A stretch of 64,000 nt of DNA from Portulaca oleracea (taxonomy: Eukaryota > Streptophyta > Magnoliopsida > Caryophyllales > Portulacaceae): positions 31,875,317 to 31,939,316 of the forward strand of contig CM055876.1 in assembly GCA_029582165.1 (NCBI GenBank), read 5' to 3'. Shown piece after piece: positions 10,312 through 21,800 of the stretch (position 1 is the first letter of the stretch; each line of letters begins with the position of its first letter). A program made the translations under genes and the position numbers. Below the pieces are notes generated by a model. It saw only the letters and a list, made by a program, of their open reading frames with translations, was not told the origin of the DNA and made no database searches.

Positions 10312-12026
10312 CCTAGAAAATTACACCAATTCGAATATTACATCAATATCAAAACTCAATATCTCAAACATTCAAGAACCAAAACCCAAATTTCGATTAA
10401 CAAGCCAAAACAGAGATTCGAAATAGAGAATAAAAGCATGAACATAATGAATCTAACATAATCCTAACCCTAGGATGGAGGCTTTGGGGCGTCACATTCT
10501 ATAATGCCCCGAAAATTTAAATAAGAAAATGACAGAACAACTAACGGTAAAGCGGAAGACTTAAACCTTTATTAGATGTCACTGCCGTACCCCCGAAGGG
10601 ATACAAGGCGAGAACAAACTACAACGGTCCAACAACGGTAATTCTACTACGACTCATACTTAGAATTTAAAACACACACTAACTTCAAGTTTATTAGAAA
10701 GGAAACGTAGCATAAACTATCAACTACTAAATGACCATCCTCACTTCTACATCCCGTTCATATAAATCATCACCTGAAAACAAAACATTTACAAACGTGA
10801 GGGGGGGAAACCTCAATAATGTCTACCCCTAAACAGTTAAAAAGAATTATACAATTCATTTAAACACATTTTAGGGGAAGGGATACAGTTCAAACAATTC
10901 GAAAACAGTAACGCCAGTCATTCTTACCATTCCATGTTTTAGTGCGGACAGCGCTTCCGTATTGCCCCTCGGAGTCCCAAGGACTCGCAAAACAATCGCA
11001 TTCCTTTCCAAATAAACACCTCACACAAAACTCATCATTCCACTTCCACAATCAATTTCCATTCGGATGGCTATCGCACTTTCTCAATCAAACATTACCA
11101 GGCTTGACTTGGTCTCTTGACAGTCTCCCTCACAGATGACCACCTAGTCTTGGGGAGTACTGCCTGAACCCGCAGTATACTCATAACTGTTATTAATCAG
11201 GTTTACAAGTCCAACTCTTTTCAGTTTCAAACAACATTTCCAATACAAAACTCTTAAACCAAATTTCCAACATAAAAACACTTTTAATACAAAACCAAAG
11301 GATTTACCAAGATTCAAAACAAAGATCAACATTCTACACAAAACCCAAACAGTAAAGATTTCCATTCAAAGTCCCCTTACTGGGATGCACGTTCAACAAA
11401 ACCAATAGAAATAATTTAAGGGCATCCAAGGCGAATAGGGCATAGACATTACCTGCAACTCTTCACTTTACTTCAGAACAAAATGCACACGAAGCTACTA
11501 CTGCGTCGACTTGCTCGGACCTAGGAATCGAATATAACTTATAAAATTAAAAATCACTCTCCACGATAGCTAATTCACACACATTCTACCATTTCCCCAA
11601 CTTAACAATTTCTTACTACTAAACTAGCCATGTAACAGGTATATCCATTAAAATATCAAGAATAAGAGACATACATAATAACTTACAACCTAAGTAACCA
11701 TACATGGCCTCTAGAACAAGGGTACTTACATGAAATTTAATCACATAAAATCATGCCAACAATAATTCCTCATTATCCAAATAATAACTAAATTTAAGAA
11801 CAAGAATAATTCTAACATATAACTTGCATGGTATTATTCACAAAATTAACAATATGCCATTATTCATGCAATAATCATGTTAGGTCACATAAATATGCAT
11901 TCTTAGTTACAACTACCCTTTTAGGGTTCCTATCATATTCCTAGGGTTCCAAGATCAACATGAATCAACCCAAAACATCTAAACCCTACCAAGGACATGA
12001 AATAGTAAGATTACACACTTCACATA
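10312..12026 (-). repeat. Old repeat, probably part of a chromovirus LTR
   Basis: No gene is seen. The sequence is AT-rich and contains the phrase GACGCCCC / GGGGCATTATAG (minus strand, about 10490-10515), which resembles LTR ends of Tekay/Del chromoviruses. It lies on the far side of the nested insertions from 34304-36429, which abuts the chromovirus polypurine tract, so the two blocks may be one LTR of about 3.6 kb. Without the partner LTR this remains an inference. The short frames at 10942 and 11144 are not supported. Confidence 0.35.
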
Positions 12027-12089
12027 AGGATAGACCTGTCAATACGGGCGAGCAGGCGGGTTACGGGTCGGTCGTATATCGGGTTCGGG
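12027..12089 (+). mobile_element. hAT-like non-autonomous element, left fragment (split by Athila)
   Basis: It begins TAGACCTGTCAATACGGGCG and continues with GGGTTACGGGTCGG. The same start is seen at 54406 in an uninterrupted copy. The right part resumes at 33492 after the Athila insertion and ends ...GCCAGGTCTAT, giving inverted ends AGACCTGTCAA / AGACCTGGCAA. Possible 8-bp target duplications ATAAGGAT and ATAAGGAC (7 of 8 match) flank the composite. The hAT assignment is by style of ends only. Confidence 0.6.
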
Positions 12090-13370
12090 TGATAAGTGCA
12101 TTATTTGCACTTATTTTTAGGTATTTTAGAAGCATAATCATGGTGATTTTTGGCTAAAAAGGTGTTTAATCTTCCCCAATTCTCTATTTACACTTGGTCT
12201 TTGCGTTTTTGGCATTGATTTTCAGGTTTAGGGCCAAAAAGGTGATTTTTGGAGAAAATTTGGTAAGGTACTACTGCATCAACTATCGTTGATAAGACCG
12301 TGGTAAAAATTTCAAAGAAGAAGAAGAAGCAAACAAATGACGCCAACCTCCTGGCCGTGGTGACACCACGGACCGTGGTTGAGCATTTTCTCATGGCTAG
12401 CTTATTTTTGCGATATAACCGGGAAAGAAGGGGAACGGTTATCACTAATTCGGGCAGAAAAGAGATTTTTAGAGAGGAATTCTTCACCAAAAACACCTTC
12501 ATTCATCAAGAATCAATTCGAAAGCATTGAAGATTTGGAATTCGAGAAGGAGCACGCAACACTCTTGTGAAGTTCTTGAGAAAATCCTACGAATTTCTCC
12601 CTAGTGTTTGCTTTACTCTTCTCACTTTCTCTTCCTTAATTCTAGAATTGATTACCATGTTTAGAACGTATTTCTTGTTTTCAATGAATACTTGTGAATA
12701 GATTTCGTTCTTTCTAGGGTTTTACGAACCATCAATATGGAGTTTGATTAGAAATGTTTTAGTTTGTACTTGAATTCTCAATTGAATCAATAGAAGGTTG
12801 CGTTTTTCTTGCTTACGAATGTTCTTAAGGCCTTGGATGTTTGTAATTCAGAAATTAACCTAAGAAGTACCGAAAGGTGAATTAGGGGAATTTGACCACC
12901 AACCCTTCTACCTAGGCCTACGAAAGTTGAAAAAGGAGTAGTAGACTAGGGAATCATTAGGTAACCCGACCTTGCTTAGACCTTCAATTCGCTTAACTTT
13001 GAAAGCGCATTTAAAGTTGTTGATTAGGTTAGTCAGGATAATTCTATTTAGCATCGAAAGGGCGATAGAATTTAGAGGTTATCGATTCTTGATTCGTTTG
13101 AGTTATTTTCTTGTGCTTGCTTTAATCTGGCTTTCAGACCCTGTTGTTAGGTGAGTAAAACCCTAGAAGTCTTCATCCATCGAATTACCTCGAGTTAATC
13201 CTTTCTAGTCCACTTTAGTTTTAGTTAGTTCATTAGAAGTCATAAACAATTCATCAACCCGATTGGCTTAGCAATCAAGTAGAGGGATAGTTCACCGAGT
13301 TACTAGACCAAGTCCTCGGGATCGACCTTGACATTGCTACAATAGTACCCGTACGCTTGCGGCCCTGTCA
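12090..13370 (+). repeat. Athila 5' LTR (1281 bp)
   Basis: It starts TGATAAGTGCATTATTTGC, whose first 25 bases fold (AAGTGCA-TTATT-TGCACTT), and ends GGCCCTGTCA. It matches 32014-33491. From about 12440 to the end the two copies are almost identical, whereas 12200-12440 differs by many small indels. The reading frames within it are not genes. Confidence 0.95.
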
Positions 13371-13376
13371 AGTTTT

Positions 13377-13394
13377 TGGCGCCGTTGCCGGGGA
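13377..13394 (+). other. Athila primer binding site (tRNA-Asp type)
   Basis: TGGCGCCGTTGCCGGGGA lies six bases after the LTR end. This sequence is the standard Athila primer binding site. Confidence 0.9.
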
Positions 13395-13535
13395 CTTTGT
13401 CCCTAGTAGCCATTAAGCGAAGACTCTTAGATTGACTAAGCTGTTTTTTTTTATTATTTTATTTTCTTTCTTTTTCTTTCCTTTACTTGTGATTGATTGT
13501 GTTTCATTTCTTGTTTTGCTAGGTACTCTTGGTGT

Positions 13536-14695
13536 ATGCAAAAATCTCCGGAATTTGAGTTCGATCCCAAGATTGAACGCACTTTCCGTTCTCGAAGAAA
13601 GAGGCTGCGAACAGAGAAAGCTAGCAAGAAGCAAGAAGAGGAGTCTGCATCACAATCGAAAATGGTCGGTAGAGAAGCACAACCGAAGACATTGGAACAA
13701 TACATGGCCCCAAATGTCACAGATCCTCCCACGGCCATCAACCCTCCCAACATCGCCAACAATGATTTTGAGCTGAAGAATTCCTTGATTATCCGTCAAA
13801 GCTTCGCCATTTCGTGGTCACCCTAGTGAGGACCCCAACCGACACCTCCGTATCTTTCGCCAGGCGTGCGATACGTTCAAGGCGAACGGGGCTTCACCGG
13901 ATGCAATCAAGCTGCGGTTGTTTCCGTTTTCCTTGGAGGACCGAGCATGGGTAGACTCTCTTCCGCCGAACTCCATCACCACTTTTGATCAGATGGCGAG
14001 CGCATTTCTTAACAAATATTTCCCGCCAAGTAAGCTGACAAGCCTCCGCAACCAAATATCCACCTTCGTCCAAGAGCCGGATGAGAACTCACGAGGCTTG
14101 GGAACGGTTCAAGGATCTACTTCACGGTGTCCACATCATGGTCTTGAGCCGGGTACCCATCCATGCCTTCTACAATGGAGTGGATGATCGCTGAGGGCGA
14201 TGATTCTCGCAGTGGGGAACATCATGAACAAAGCGGTCGATGACCTCTATTCTTTGATCGAGCAAATGGCGCCCAAAATCACCAATGGTCCAAGCCCCGC
14301 CTCGAGAACGGAGGTAAGTATGATGTCGATGCCATTTCGCTTTGATCGCTAAAATAGATGCCGTGACTCGGAAGATAGACCGTTTGCATGTAAATTCCAA
14401 TCCTCCCTACCGTGTGCTTCTTGTAATTCATTTGAGCATGAGACCTTGTTTTGTCTGTTGGGTTAGCTAGTCCGAGACCTCGGACTGACCAATTATATTG
14501 GAAACCCAAGATGAACTTTGACCCATACTCTAATGTCTACAACCCGGATTTAGATCTCATCCTAATTTTTCCTATCTAATAACAATCCCACGACCGCACC
14601 AACAACAATGCACCCAAAGACCACCTGATTTCCAAAGACAACAAGCCCAACCCCAACCCCAGCCTCGACAAACCCAAGAGCCTGACTGGAAGGCA
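13536..14695 (+). pseudogene. Athila gag, broken
   Basis: The capsid-like protein of the element. The start is placed at the ATG at 13536. The first ~95 codons run in one frame through FELKNSLIIRQSF and end at a stop near 13824. The frame then shifts and continues as RHLRIFRQACDTFKANGASPDAIK...FPFSLEDRAWVDSLPPNSITTFDQM (about 13835-14080), the conserved Athila gag core. After about 14090 several more breaks occur, and homology is only patchy up to the next open frame at 14696. It is recognisable as gag but cannot encode a full protein. Confidence 0.8.
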
Positions 14696-16411
14696 TTGGT
14701 GGAACGTATGGTTGTGTCCCAAAATCAGCAAGAAGAGACTATCAAGCTTTTAGTTGATAGAGTTGACCAGTTGGCCACTCACAACAAAATGCTTGAATCT
14801 CAGATTGCTAGTCAGGCTAATACTTCCACCACTCCTCCAGGAAAGCTTCCTAGCCAACCTGTTGCGAACCCAAAGGACCAATGCAATGCCATAACCTTAA
14901 GAAGCGGGACGCAATTGGCGGGGCCTAGCGGTGTGTGTGATGAGCATGTTGTTGTTGATGTGCATGATGATGATGTTGCTGAGAATGTAGTTGATGTTGA
15001 GAATGTTGTGAATGATGTGAATGCTGATGTGAGTAATGATGTGCATGAAGAGGTAAATGTGCCTCCTAAAGAACCTGTGATTGATGTTGATGTGCAAGTT
15101 GAGAAAGAAGTTTCTAAGGATGCAACAAGAGTTCCCCAAAGAGTCTACACTCCACCCTTGCCTTTCCCTCAAAGATTGGCTAAGGCTAAAAGTAATAAGC
15201 AATTCGGGAAGTTCTTGGAGGTCCTCAAGAAACTTCATATTAACATTCCATTCACCGATGCCCTGTCTCAAATGCCTTCCTACGCTAAATTTTTGAAGGA
15301 AATTTTGACAAACAAGAGGAAGTTGGAAGAGCACGAGATAGTGGCATTGACGGAACAGTGTAGTGCCGTGCTCCAAAATAAGCTTCCCCCGAAGCTTAAG
15401 GATCCCGGTAGCTTCACCATTCTTTGTGAAGTTGGAAAGATTTCCATAGACCGTGCATTATGTGATCTTGGTTCTAGTGTGAGTCTTATGCCCCTCTCTT
15501 TGTCCCAAAAGCTTGGTATGGGTGAACTAAAGCCCACTACCATTTCCCTCCAGTTGGCCGATCGATCGGTCAAGTTTCCCATAGGAATTTTAGAGGATGT
15601 CCCTATTAAGTTGGGTGAACTAAAGCTTCTTGGTAGACCTTTCATGGCTACGGCTGGGTGTTGCATTGATGTGAAAAATGGTAGGATGTCCTTTAGTATA
15701 GGAGGTGAGAAAGCTGAGTTTAATTTGTTTGAAGCTGCTAAATTCCCTGCATTTTCTGATGATTGCTTTAGAGTGGATATCATTGATTCCATTCTTAGGG
15801 AAGATAGCACTAACATTCGTTCTCACGATCCTCTTGAGCTTTGTTTGTTATCTAACAGTAAAACCCAGGATCACGATCCCGAGGTTGCCCATTGTGTGAA
15901 GCTCTTGCAGGCATCCCCAGAAGTTCCACCAACGCTGGAAACGGTGGAGGCACTAGAGGTTGAAAGCAAAAGCGAGCAAGCTTCGAGCGAGAAGGAAGCA
16001 CCAAAGGTAGAACTGAAACCTCTCCCTTCTTCCCTAAGGTATGAATTTCTTGGCCCCGATTCCTCTTATCCTGTGATTGTGAATGCAAACTTGAATGATG
16101 CTGAGATTGATTCATTGTTGAGAGTCCTTAGGTCGCATCGTAAGGCCATTGGCTATACCATAGATGACCTTAAAGGAATTAGTCCCTCATTTTGCATGCA
16201 TAGGATTTTGATGGAAGATGATTATAAACCCACCATTCAAAGTCAAAGAAGGTTAAACCCTAACATGAAAGAGGTGGTGAAAAAAGAGGTCTTGAAATTA
16301 CTTGATGCTGGGATTATCTACCCTATTTCTGATAGTGAGTGGGTGAGCCCGGTGCATGTTGTGCCTAAGAAAGGGGGGATGACTGTGGTGAAAATGAGAA
16401 TAATGAGTTGA
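14696..16411 (+). CDS. Athila gag C-terminus, aspartic protease and RT N-terminus (571-codon open frame)
   Basis: This open frame begins in the gag C-terminal coiled region (VDRVDQLATHNKMLESQI, residues about 18-35). It passes through ITLRSGTQL and a long Val/Asp-rich linker (residues 80-140), then the Athila-specific FGKFLEVLKKLHINIPF segment. The protease active site is read as ALCDLGSSVSLMPLSL (residues about 258-273), where Asp-Leu-Gly replaces the usual Asp-Ser/Thr-Gly, as in other Athila elements. The RT N-terminus is visible as LLDAGIIYPISDSEWVSPVHVVPKKGG before the frame is lost at about 16385 by a small indel. The protein would mature the polyprotein in virus-like particles. Confidence 0.85.
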   Translation: MVERMVVSQNQQEETIKLLVDRVDQLATHNKMLESQIASQANTSTTPPGKLPSQPVANPKDQCNAITLRSGTQLAGPSGVCDEHVVVDVHDDDVAENVVDVENVVNDVNADVSNDVHEEVNVPPKEPVIDVDVQVEKEVSKDATRVPQRVYTPPLPFPQRLAKAKSNKQFGKFLEVLKKLHINIPFTDALSQMPSYAKFLKEILTNKRKLEEHEIVALTEQCSAVLQNKLPPKLKDPGSFTILCEVGKISIDRALCDLGSSVSLMPLSLSQKLGMGELKPTTISLQLADRSVKFPIGILEDVPIKLGELKLLGRPFMATAGCCIDVKNGRMSFSIGGEKAEFNLFEAAKFPAFSDDCFRVDIIDSILREDSTNIRSHDPLELCLLSNSKTQDHDPEVAHCVKLLQASPEVPPTLETVEALEVESKSEQASSEKEAPKVELKPLPSSLRYEFLGPDSSYPVIVNANLNDAEIDSLLRVLRSHRKAIGYTIDDLKGISPSFCMHRILMEDDYKPTIQSQRRLNPNMKEVVKKEVLKLLDAGIIYPISDSEWVSPVHVVPKKGGMTVVKMRIMS

Positions 16412-18770
16412 TTCCTACCAGGACTGTTACGGGGTGGAGGATGTGTATTGATTACCGCAAGTTGAATGATGCCACCCGTAAAGACCATTTCGCTCTCCCC
16501 TTCATTGACCAAATGCTTGAAAGACTGGCGAATAATTCATTCTTTTGTTATCTAGATGGGTATTCCGGGTTTTTCCAAATCCCTATCCACCCTAGTGAAC
16601 AGGAAAAGACCACCTTTACATGTCCTTACGGTACATTTGCTTATAGGAGAATGCCATTTGGGTTGTGTAATGCACCCGCTACTTTTCAACGATGCATGAT
16701 GGCTATTTTCTCTGATTTTATTGAGGACATTATGGAGGTGTTTATGGATGATTTTTCAGTCTATGGAAATTCTTTTGATCATTGTTTGAGAAATCTTGCT
16801 AAAGTGTTGTCTCGATGCGAAGAAGTGAATTTGGTTTTGAATTGGGAGAAGTGCCATTTCATGGTACAAGAGGGTGTAGTCCTTGGTCATGTTGTGTCAA
16901 GTAAAGGCATTGAGGTTGACAAAGCAAAGGTTGAGGTGGTTGAAAAATTACCACCTCCAACTTCTGTTAAGGGTGTTAGGAGTTTTCTTGGACACGTTGG
17001 TTTCTACCGACGCTCATAAAAGATTTTTCAAAATTGCTAGACCTCTCACCCGATTGCTTGTCAAAGATGTTCCTTTGAATTTGATGATGTTTGCTTGAGT
17101 GCTTTCAACAGGTTGAAAGAAGCTTTGATTACTGCACCTATTATGCAAGCCCCGGATTGGAGTCTACCGTTTGAAGTGATGTGTGATGCGAGTGATTACG
17201 CATTGGGGGCTGTTTTAGGGCAAAGAAGAGATGGCAAGCCTTTCGCCATCTATTATGCGAGCCGAACTCTAGATGAGGCTCAAGTCAACTACGCCACCAC
17301 GGAGAAGGAGTTCTTGGCGGTCGTTACTGGAGAAGTTTCACCATACTTGATCAACTCCAAGGTGATTGTGTTCACCGATCATGCCGCCATTAGACACCTC
17401 ATGAAGAAGTCGGACTCTAAACCTCGGCTCATTCGTTGGGTGTTATTACTCCAAGCCCGGATTGCAAAACGTGGTGGCCGATCATCTCTCTCGATTGGAG
17501 GATGTTCCAAGGAGAAGCTCCTATTGATGATTCTTTTCCGAAGAGAAGCTCATGGCCGTGTACCCATTCATTCCATGGTATGTCGACTACGTCAATTATC
17601 TTGTGTTTGGAGTGTTGCCACCGAACTTGTCATATCAACAAAAGAAGAGGTTCCTATTCGAGGTGAAGAGCTTTGTTTGGGAAGAACCACTTCTTTTCAA
17701 GCTATGTGCCGATGGGGTTTACTGGAGATGCATTCCGGAGGAAGAAGTTCAAGGGGTGCTACATCATTGCCATTCCACGACCTATGGTGGACATTTCGGC
17801 CCCGGTAAAATCGCTTCCAAGGTCTTGCAAGCCGCTTCTATCGGCCGACCCCACCAGGGATGCAAGGGAGTATGTGCTAGCATGTGATCGTTGTCAACGG
17901 ATGGGTAACATTTCCAAGAGGCACGAGATGCCCCAAAGCGGAATTCTTGAGGTTGAGCTCTTCGACGTGTGGGGGATAGACTTTATGGGTCCTTTCCCTC
18001 CATCTCACAAGAACCTCTACATCCTTGTTGCTGTGGATTACGATCCAAATGGGTGGAGGCGATTGCATCTCCGACGAATGACTCAAGGGTCGCCATCAAA
18101 TTCCTCAAGAAGAACATTTTCGCCGATTTGGCACTCCTAGAGCCTTATTGAGCGATAACGCACCCATTTTCGTGAATCGCCGCTAGAAACTCTCTGAAGA
18201 AGTACGGGTGTTCCATAGGTGGCAACACCTTACCATCCTCAAACAAGCGCAAGTAGAGCTTTGAATAGGAGTTGAAGAGCATTCTCGAGAAGACGGTGAC
18301 CGATCTCGAAAGGATTGGTCATTGAAGCTTGCGACGCCTTGGGCGCATCGCACGGCGCTCAAAACTCCCCGCACCACTCCATTCCGGTTGGTGTATGGAA
18401 GCCATGTCATTTGCCCGTGGAGTTGGAACATCGAGCATTTTGGGCACCGAACTCAATTTTGATGCAAAGGCAACCGTGAGAAGCGAATGCTTCAATTGCA
18501 AGAATGGAGGAATCGAGGTTGCAAGCTTATGAGAGTTCGAGGATCTACAAGGAAAGGACCAAGAAGTGGCATGACAAGTTCATCTTGCCAAAGAGGTTTA
18601 AGGTGAGACATGGTCCTTTGTTTAACTCGAGATTGAGATTGTTTCCGAAAGTGAAATCCGGTGGTCCGCCATTCCAAGTTATGAAAGCATATCCCCATGG
18701 AGCGTGGATGTTTGGAGTGAGTCTACCGGCACATTCAAGGTCAACGGCAATGACTTAAGCCTTACATCAC
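16406..18770 (+). pseudogene. Athila reverse transcriptase, RNase H and integrase, broken
   Basis: The RT resumes at 16408 in a shifted frame: WRMCIDYRKLNDATRKDHFALPF, then the FMDDFSVYG catalytic box at about 16745, ending FLGHVGFYRR before a frame loss near 17013. After another single-base break near 17073 RNase H is read as FEVMCDASDYALGAVLGQ (about 17165) and VFTDHAAIRHLM (about 17370). Integrase follows in several frames: PWYVDYVNYL, a zinc-binding His/Cys region around 17760-17900 ending [17 protein letters not shown], and the core [13 protein letters not shown] (about 17960). Later integrase parts are only recognisable in fragments up to about 18760. Several breaks are single-base losses in T or A runs. 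Confidence 0.85.
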
Positions 18771-19330
18771 AGCCAAATTGAGGAGAAGGCCGCATGTTAT
18801 GTCCTCGCCAATCTGTATGACTTGAGGTATGTATCGTCTAGCTTAAGACGTTAAATTAGCGCTTCGGGAGGCAACCCAAGCCTTTTAATTCCTTTTCTTT
18901 CCTTTTCATTTTTTTCGTCTTTGATAGGAGTTTATCTTTCTTTCTTTTCTTTTCCTTCCCTTTCCTAGTTTTTCTTATTTTCCGTAGTTCATTTCATTTT
19001 CTTTTTGTTTCTTTTCTTTGATTTTTCTCTTGTTTTAACCGTGTTTCTCTTTTGTATAGTGTGAATTTTTGTGAGTATTTGTGAGTAAAAAAAAAAAAGA
19101 GAGAGTTTGAGGGAGTGTAAGAGTGAGATTGAGCAAGGAAATTAGCATGGAGGAGTTGGTTTCTAGGGTGTTTTGATGGTTTAATGAGTGAAAAATGTTT
19201 GAGTTAGAAAGAATGAAGAAACATGGGAGTTTGAGGGAGTTTTGCAAGAAAAGAATTGAGAAAAACTGAGTGAAAAGATAGAAAAAAATTGAATTTTGCA
19301 AGAAGGCATTTCAAAACCATTTCATACTGA
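18771..19330 (+). other. Athila spacer after pol
   Basis: It holds the typical Athila post-pol phrase GACGTTAAATTAGCGCTTCGGGAGGCAACCCAA (split: GACGTTAAATTAGCGCTT then CGGGAGGCAACCCAA, near 18847-18880), then CT-rich and later GA-rich low-complexity DNA. No coding signal; the minus-strand frame at 19035-19301 is low complexity. Confidence 0.6.
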
Positions 19331-19690
19331 AGTTCCAGGGCCAACCTCGGTCTGCCCGAGGTTCTGACCTCAGACCGTGGTAGCCGCCCAATCCATCCCC
19401 ACAATTTCCTCCCAAAATTCCAATTTCCAGAGCCAACCTTGGCCTGCCCGAGGTTCTGACCTCGGACCGTGGTGGCTGGAAATTTGTTTAACCTGAAAAA
19501 AAAAAGAAAAAAAAATTTCGCAAAACTCCCAGAACCAGCGCCAACCACGGGCTGCCCGAGGTTCTCACCTCGGACCGTAGTGGCTGGAATTCTGCTAAAA
19601 AAAAAATTTTTCCTGCGAAACCCCAAGCGAACCAGCGCCAACCACGGGCTGCCCGTGGTGGCAGCCATGGACCGTGGCGGCTGGTCTGCG
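19330..19690. repeat. Four tandem units of about 95-100 bp with GACCGTGGT motifs
   Basis: A unit that begins GCCAACCTYGGYCTGCCCGAGG and ends GACCGTGGTGGCTGG occurs at about 19340, 19433, 19530 and 19633. The spacer between units varies. The same GACCGTGGT words occur in the Athila LTR U3 region (12295-12380 and 32220-32310). Confidence 0.75.
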
Positions 19691-19696
19691 CAGGGT

Positions 19697-20918
19697 TGTA
19701 GACCCTGAAAAATTGATAACCTTTTTCGCGGCGCTACTTAAAGAATGTTGATTGGGAGCCGACTAGGATTGCTTAACCTTAAATAAGGTTGAACTTTTAA
19801 GAATAAATTTGCCGACAGATTAAATCGATTTATGCGCCATGATCCCGAGATTCACCTTTTAAGAAAGAAGAAAGAAAGAGATAAAAAAAAGGAAGGGGAA
19901 AACACAAGGAAACCCGTCTGGGTTCATTGCTTGAACCGAGCCGGGTTTTGTTGCTGCAGACCCCACGAGAAAAGAAAACAAAGGAAAGATTGAAAAGAAG
20001 GTGATAAACCCGTCTGGGTTCATGAATTGAACCGAGCCGGGTTAACTCAGGTGCTATCCGCGAATTGGACCGAATAAATAGCGAAGCAGAAAGAAAGTGA
20101 AAAGAGGACAGTAAACCCGCCTGGGTTCATGGATTGAACCAAACCGGATTACCTTTTGCGTTAATCACAAATTAGGTCAAAGAAAGCGTAAAAAAGGCAA
20201 ATACCGAAGTATGAATATAGAGTCGCCAGTTGAATTTTTAGGAGAAAAACAACAAACCATTTTGACACGGACTCCGGTCTACGAATCCAAAGATGGATTC
20301 GGGGGTAAGGTTACGAATGTGACAATTAGAATTGTCAAATCCGCCTATTCAACCGAATAGACTCTACTAGAATTAAATCAAAGCGGAAAAAGTTAAAGGG
20401 GGAATTAAGTATAAATCTCACAAGTTTAACATTAAAATCATGCAAAATAATGAATTGAAAATACAAATAATACGTGAATTCGATAGGTTATACTACATGG
20501 TTTACATCAATGATAACTATTCTAACCTTTAGTGAAGCAGCATGCAAAGGGAGAGAAGAGGTAGAGAGAATTATGCTAGTGTCAATACTCTAGCATAATG
20601 TCGTGTGTGAAAAATGAGAGAGATTAGGGTTTAATTTATAGTGGGATGAAGGTTAGATGGGGCGATTAGGGTTTAGTTCATAGCCGCGGAGTCAATAAAC
20701 CCAGACGGGTTTGGGCTGGAGAATGGGATGAAAACTGGATGAACACCAGACGGTTTGGTGAAGGCGTATAACGCTGGCCTAACCTGCAGGTTTGCTCTGC
20801 TTTTGGCGATTTTGCTTGCTTCCGTTAGAAAGAAATGGGTTTGCATGCCACTAAATTACTCGGCTAGCTTATTTTTACAAATAACTAAAACTAATACCGG
20901 TACAAAATCCTGTTCACA
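19697..20918 (-). repeat. 3' LTR of Tat-like copy 2 (1222 bp)
   Basis: It is almost identical to 27180-28416 except for a patch at 20745-20870, where copies of the AACCC-N4-GGGTT palindrome are lost or altered and the outer end reads TTCACA instead of GTCTACA. The terminus near 20911-20918 is therefore slightly degenerate. Confidence 0.9.
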
Positions 20919-20933
20919 GATAGCCCCACTTTG
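20919..20933 (-). other. Polypurine tract of Tat-like copy 2
   Basis: The minus strand reads AAAGTGGGGCTATC immediately before the 3' LTR. This matches the tract at 9211-9225 of copy 1 with one G fewer. Confidence 0.7.
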
Positions 20934-21079
20934 ATCGAGTTTGAGTAAAACGATGATCAAAGTAGTCTTGATGATCTTGGATATGAATCAAGCTGTCGAA
21001 GCCGATTGACGCTTGGAAGCTTGGTCTGCGTCGATGTTGGTTGGCTCGCTTAGTTTCTTCCGTAAAGTCGGCCAATTGA

Positions 21080-21800
21080 TCCGCCTCATTTCGCCGGTAG
21101 ATCAAGGTCATGCACTTCATTTCGCCGGAGTGCAAGACACGTATTCGTGTGGGATGACCTGCTTAGTTTCTTCTGTAAAGCTGGTCGGAGTCGATCCGCT
21201 TTATTTCGCCGTGAGGCGGATCTAGGAGGCATGCTTCATTTCGCCGTGATGCATGCCAGGATGATGAGGTGATCCACTTCATTTCGCCGTGAGGTGGATC
21301 GAGGTGACGTGCTTCATTTCGCCGTGAAGCATGCCAGGATGATGAGGTGATCCACTTCATTTCGCCGTGAGGTGGATCAGGGTGACGCGCTTCATTTCGC
21401 CGTGAAGCATGCCAGGATGATGAGGTGATCCACTTCATTTCGCTGTGAGGTGGATCAGGGTGACATGCTTCATTTCGCCGTGAAGCATGCCGTGATGATG
21501 AGTTGATCCACCTCATTTCGCCGTGAGATGGATCAGGGTAACGTGCTTCATTTCGCCGTGAAGCATGCCAGGATGATGAGGTGATCCACTTCATTTCGCC
21601 GTGAGGTGGATCAGGGTGACATGCTTCATTTCGCCGTGAAGCATGCCGTGATAATGAGTTAATCCACTTCATTTCGCCGTGAGATGGATCAGGGTGACGT
21701 GCTTCATTTCGCCGTGAAGCATGCCAGATGATGAGGTGATCCACTTCATTTCGCCGTGAGGTAGATCAAGGTCACGCACTTCATTTCGCCGTGGAGTGCG
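21080..21800. repeat. Tandem array, period about 78 bp, with hairpin half-units around CATTTCGCCGTGA
   Basis: From about 21190 to 21790 some eight units of about 78 bp each contain two arms built on CTTCATTTCGCCGTGAAG and CCACYTCATTTCGCCGTGAGGTGG (second arm given with its stems CCAC/GTGG). Each half-unit is a short inverted repeat. Degenerate units extend left to about 21080. The 193-codon minus-strand frame across the array (about 21744-21163) simply reads the repeat in one frame and is not taken as a gene. The array sits directly inside the 3' LTR, where copy 1 carries an unrelated array. Confidence 0.9.

Noticed and set aside
21163..21744. A 193-codon minus-strand frame encoding a repeated Arg/Asn/His-rich protein.
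   Set aside because: It exists only because the 78-bp unit, a multiple of three, is repeated without a stop in one frame. No start context or homology.
21190..21790. Regular repeats that could suggest a CRISPR array.
   Set aside because: Units are contiguous and themselves palindromic with no unique spacers, and the context is a plant retrotransposon.
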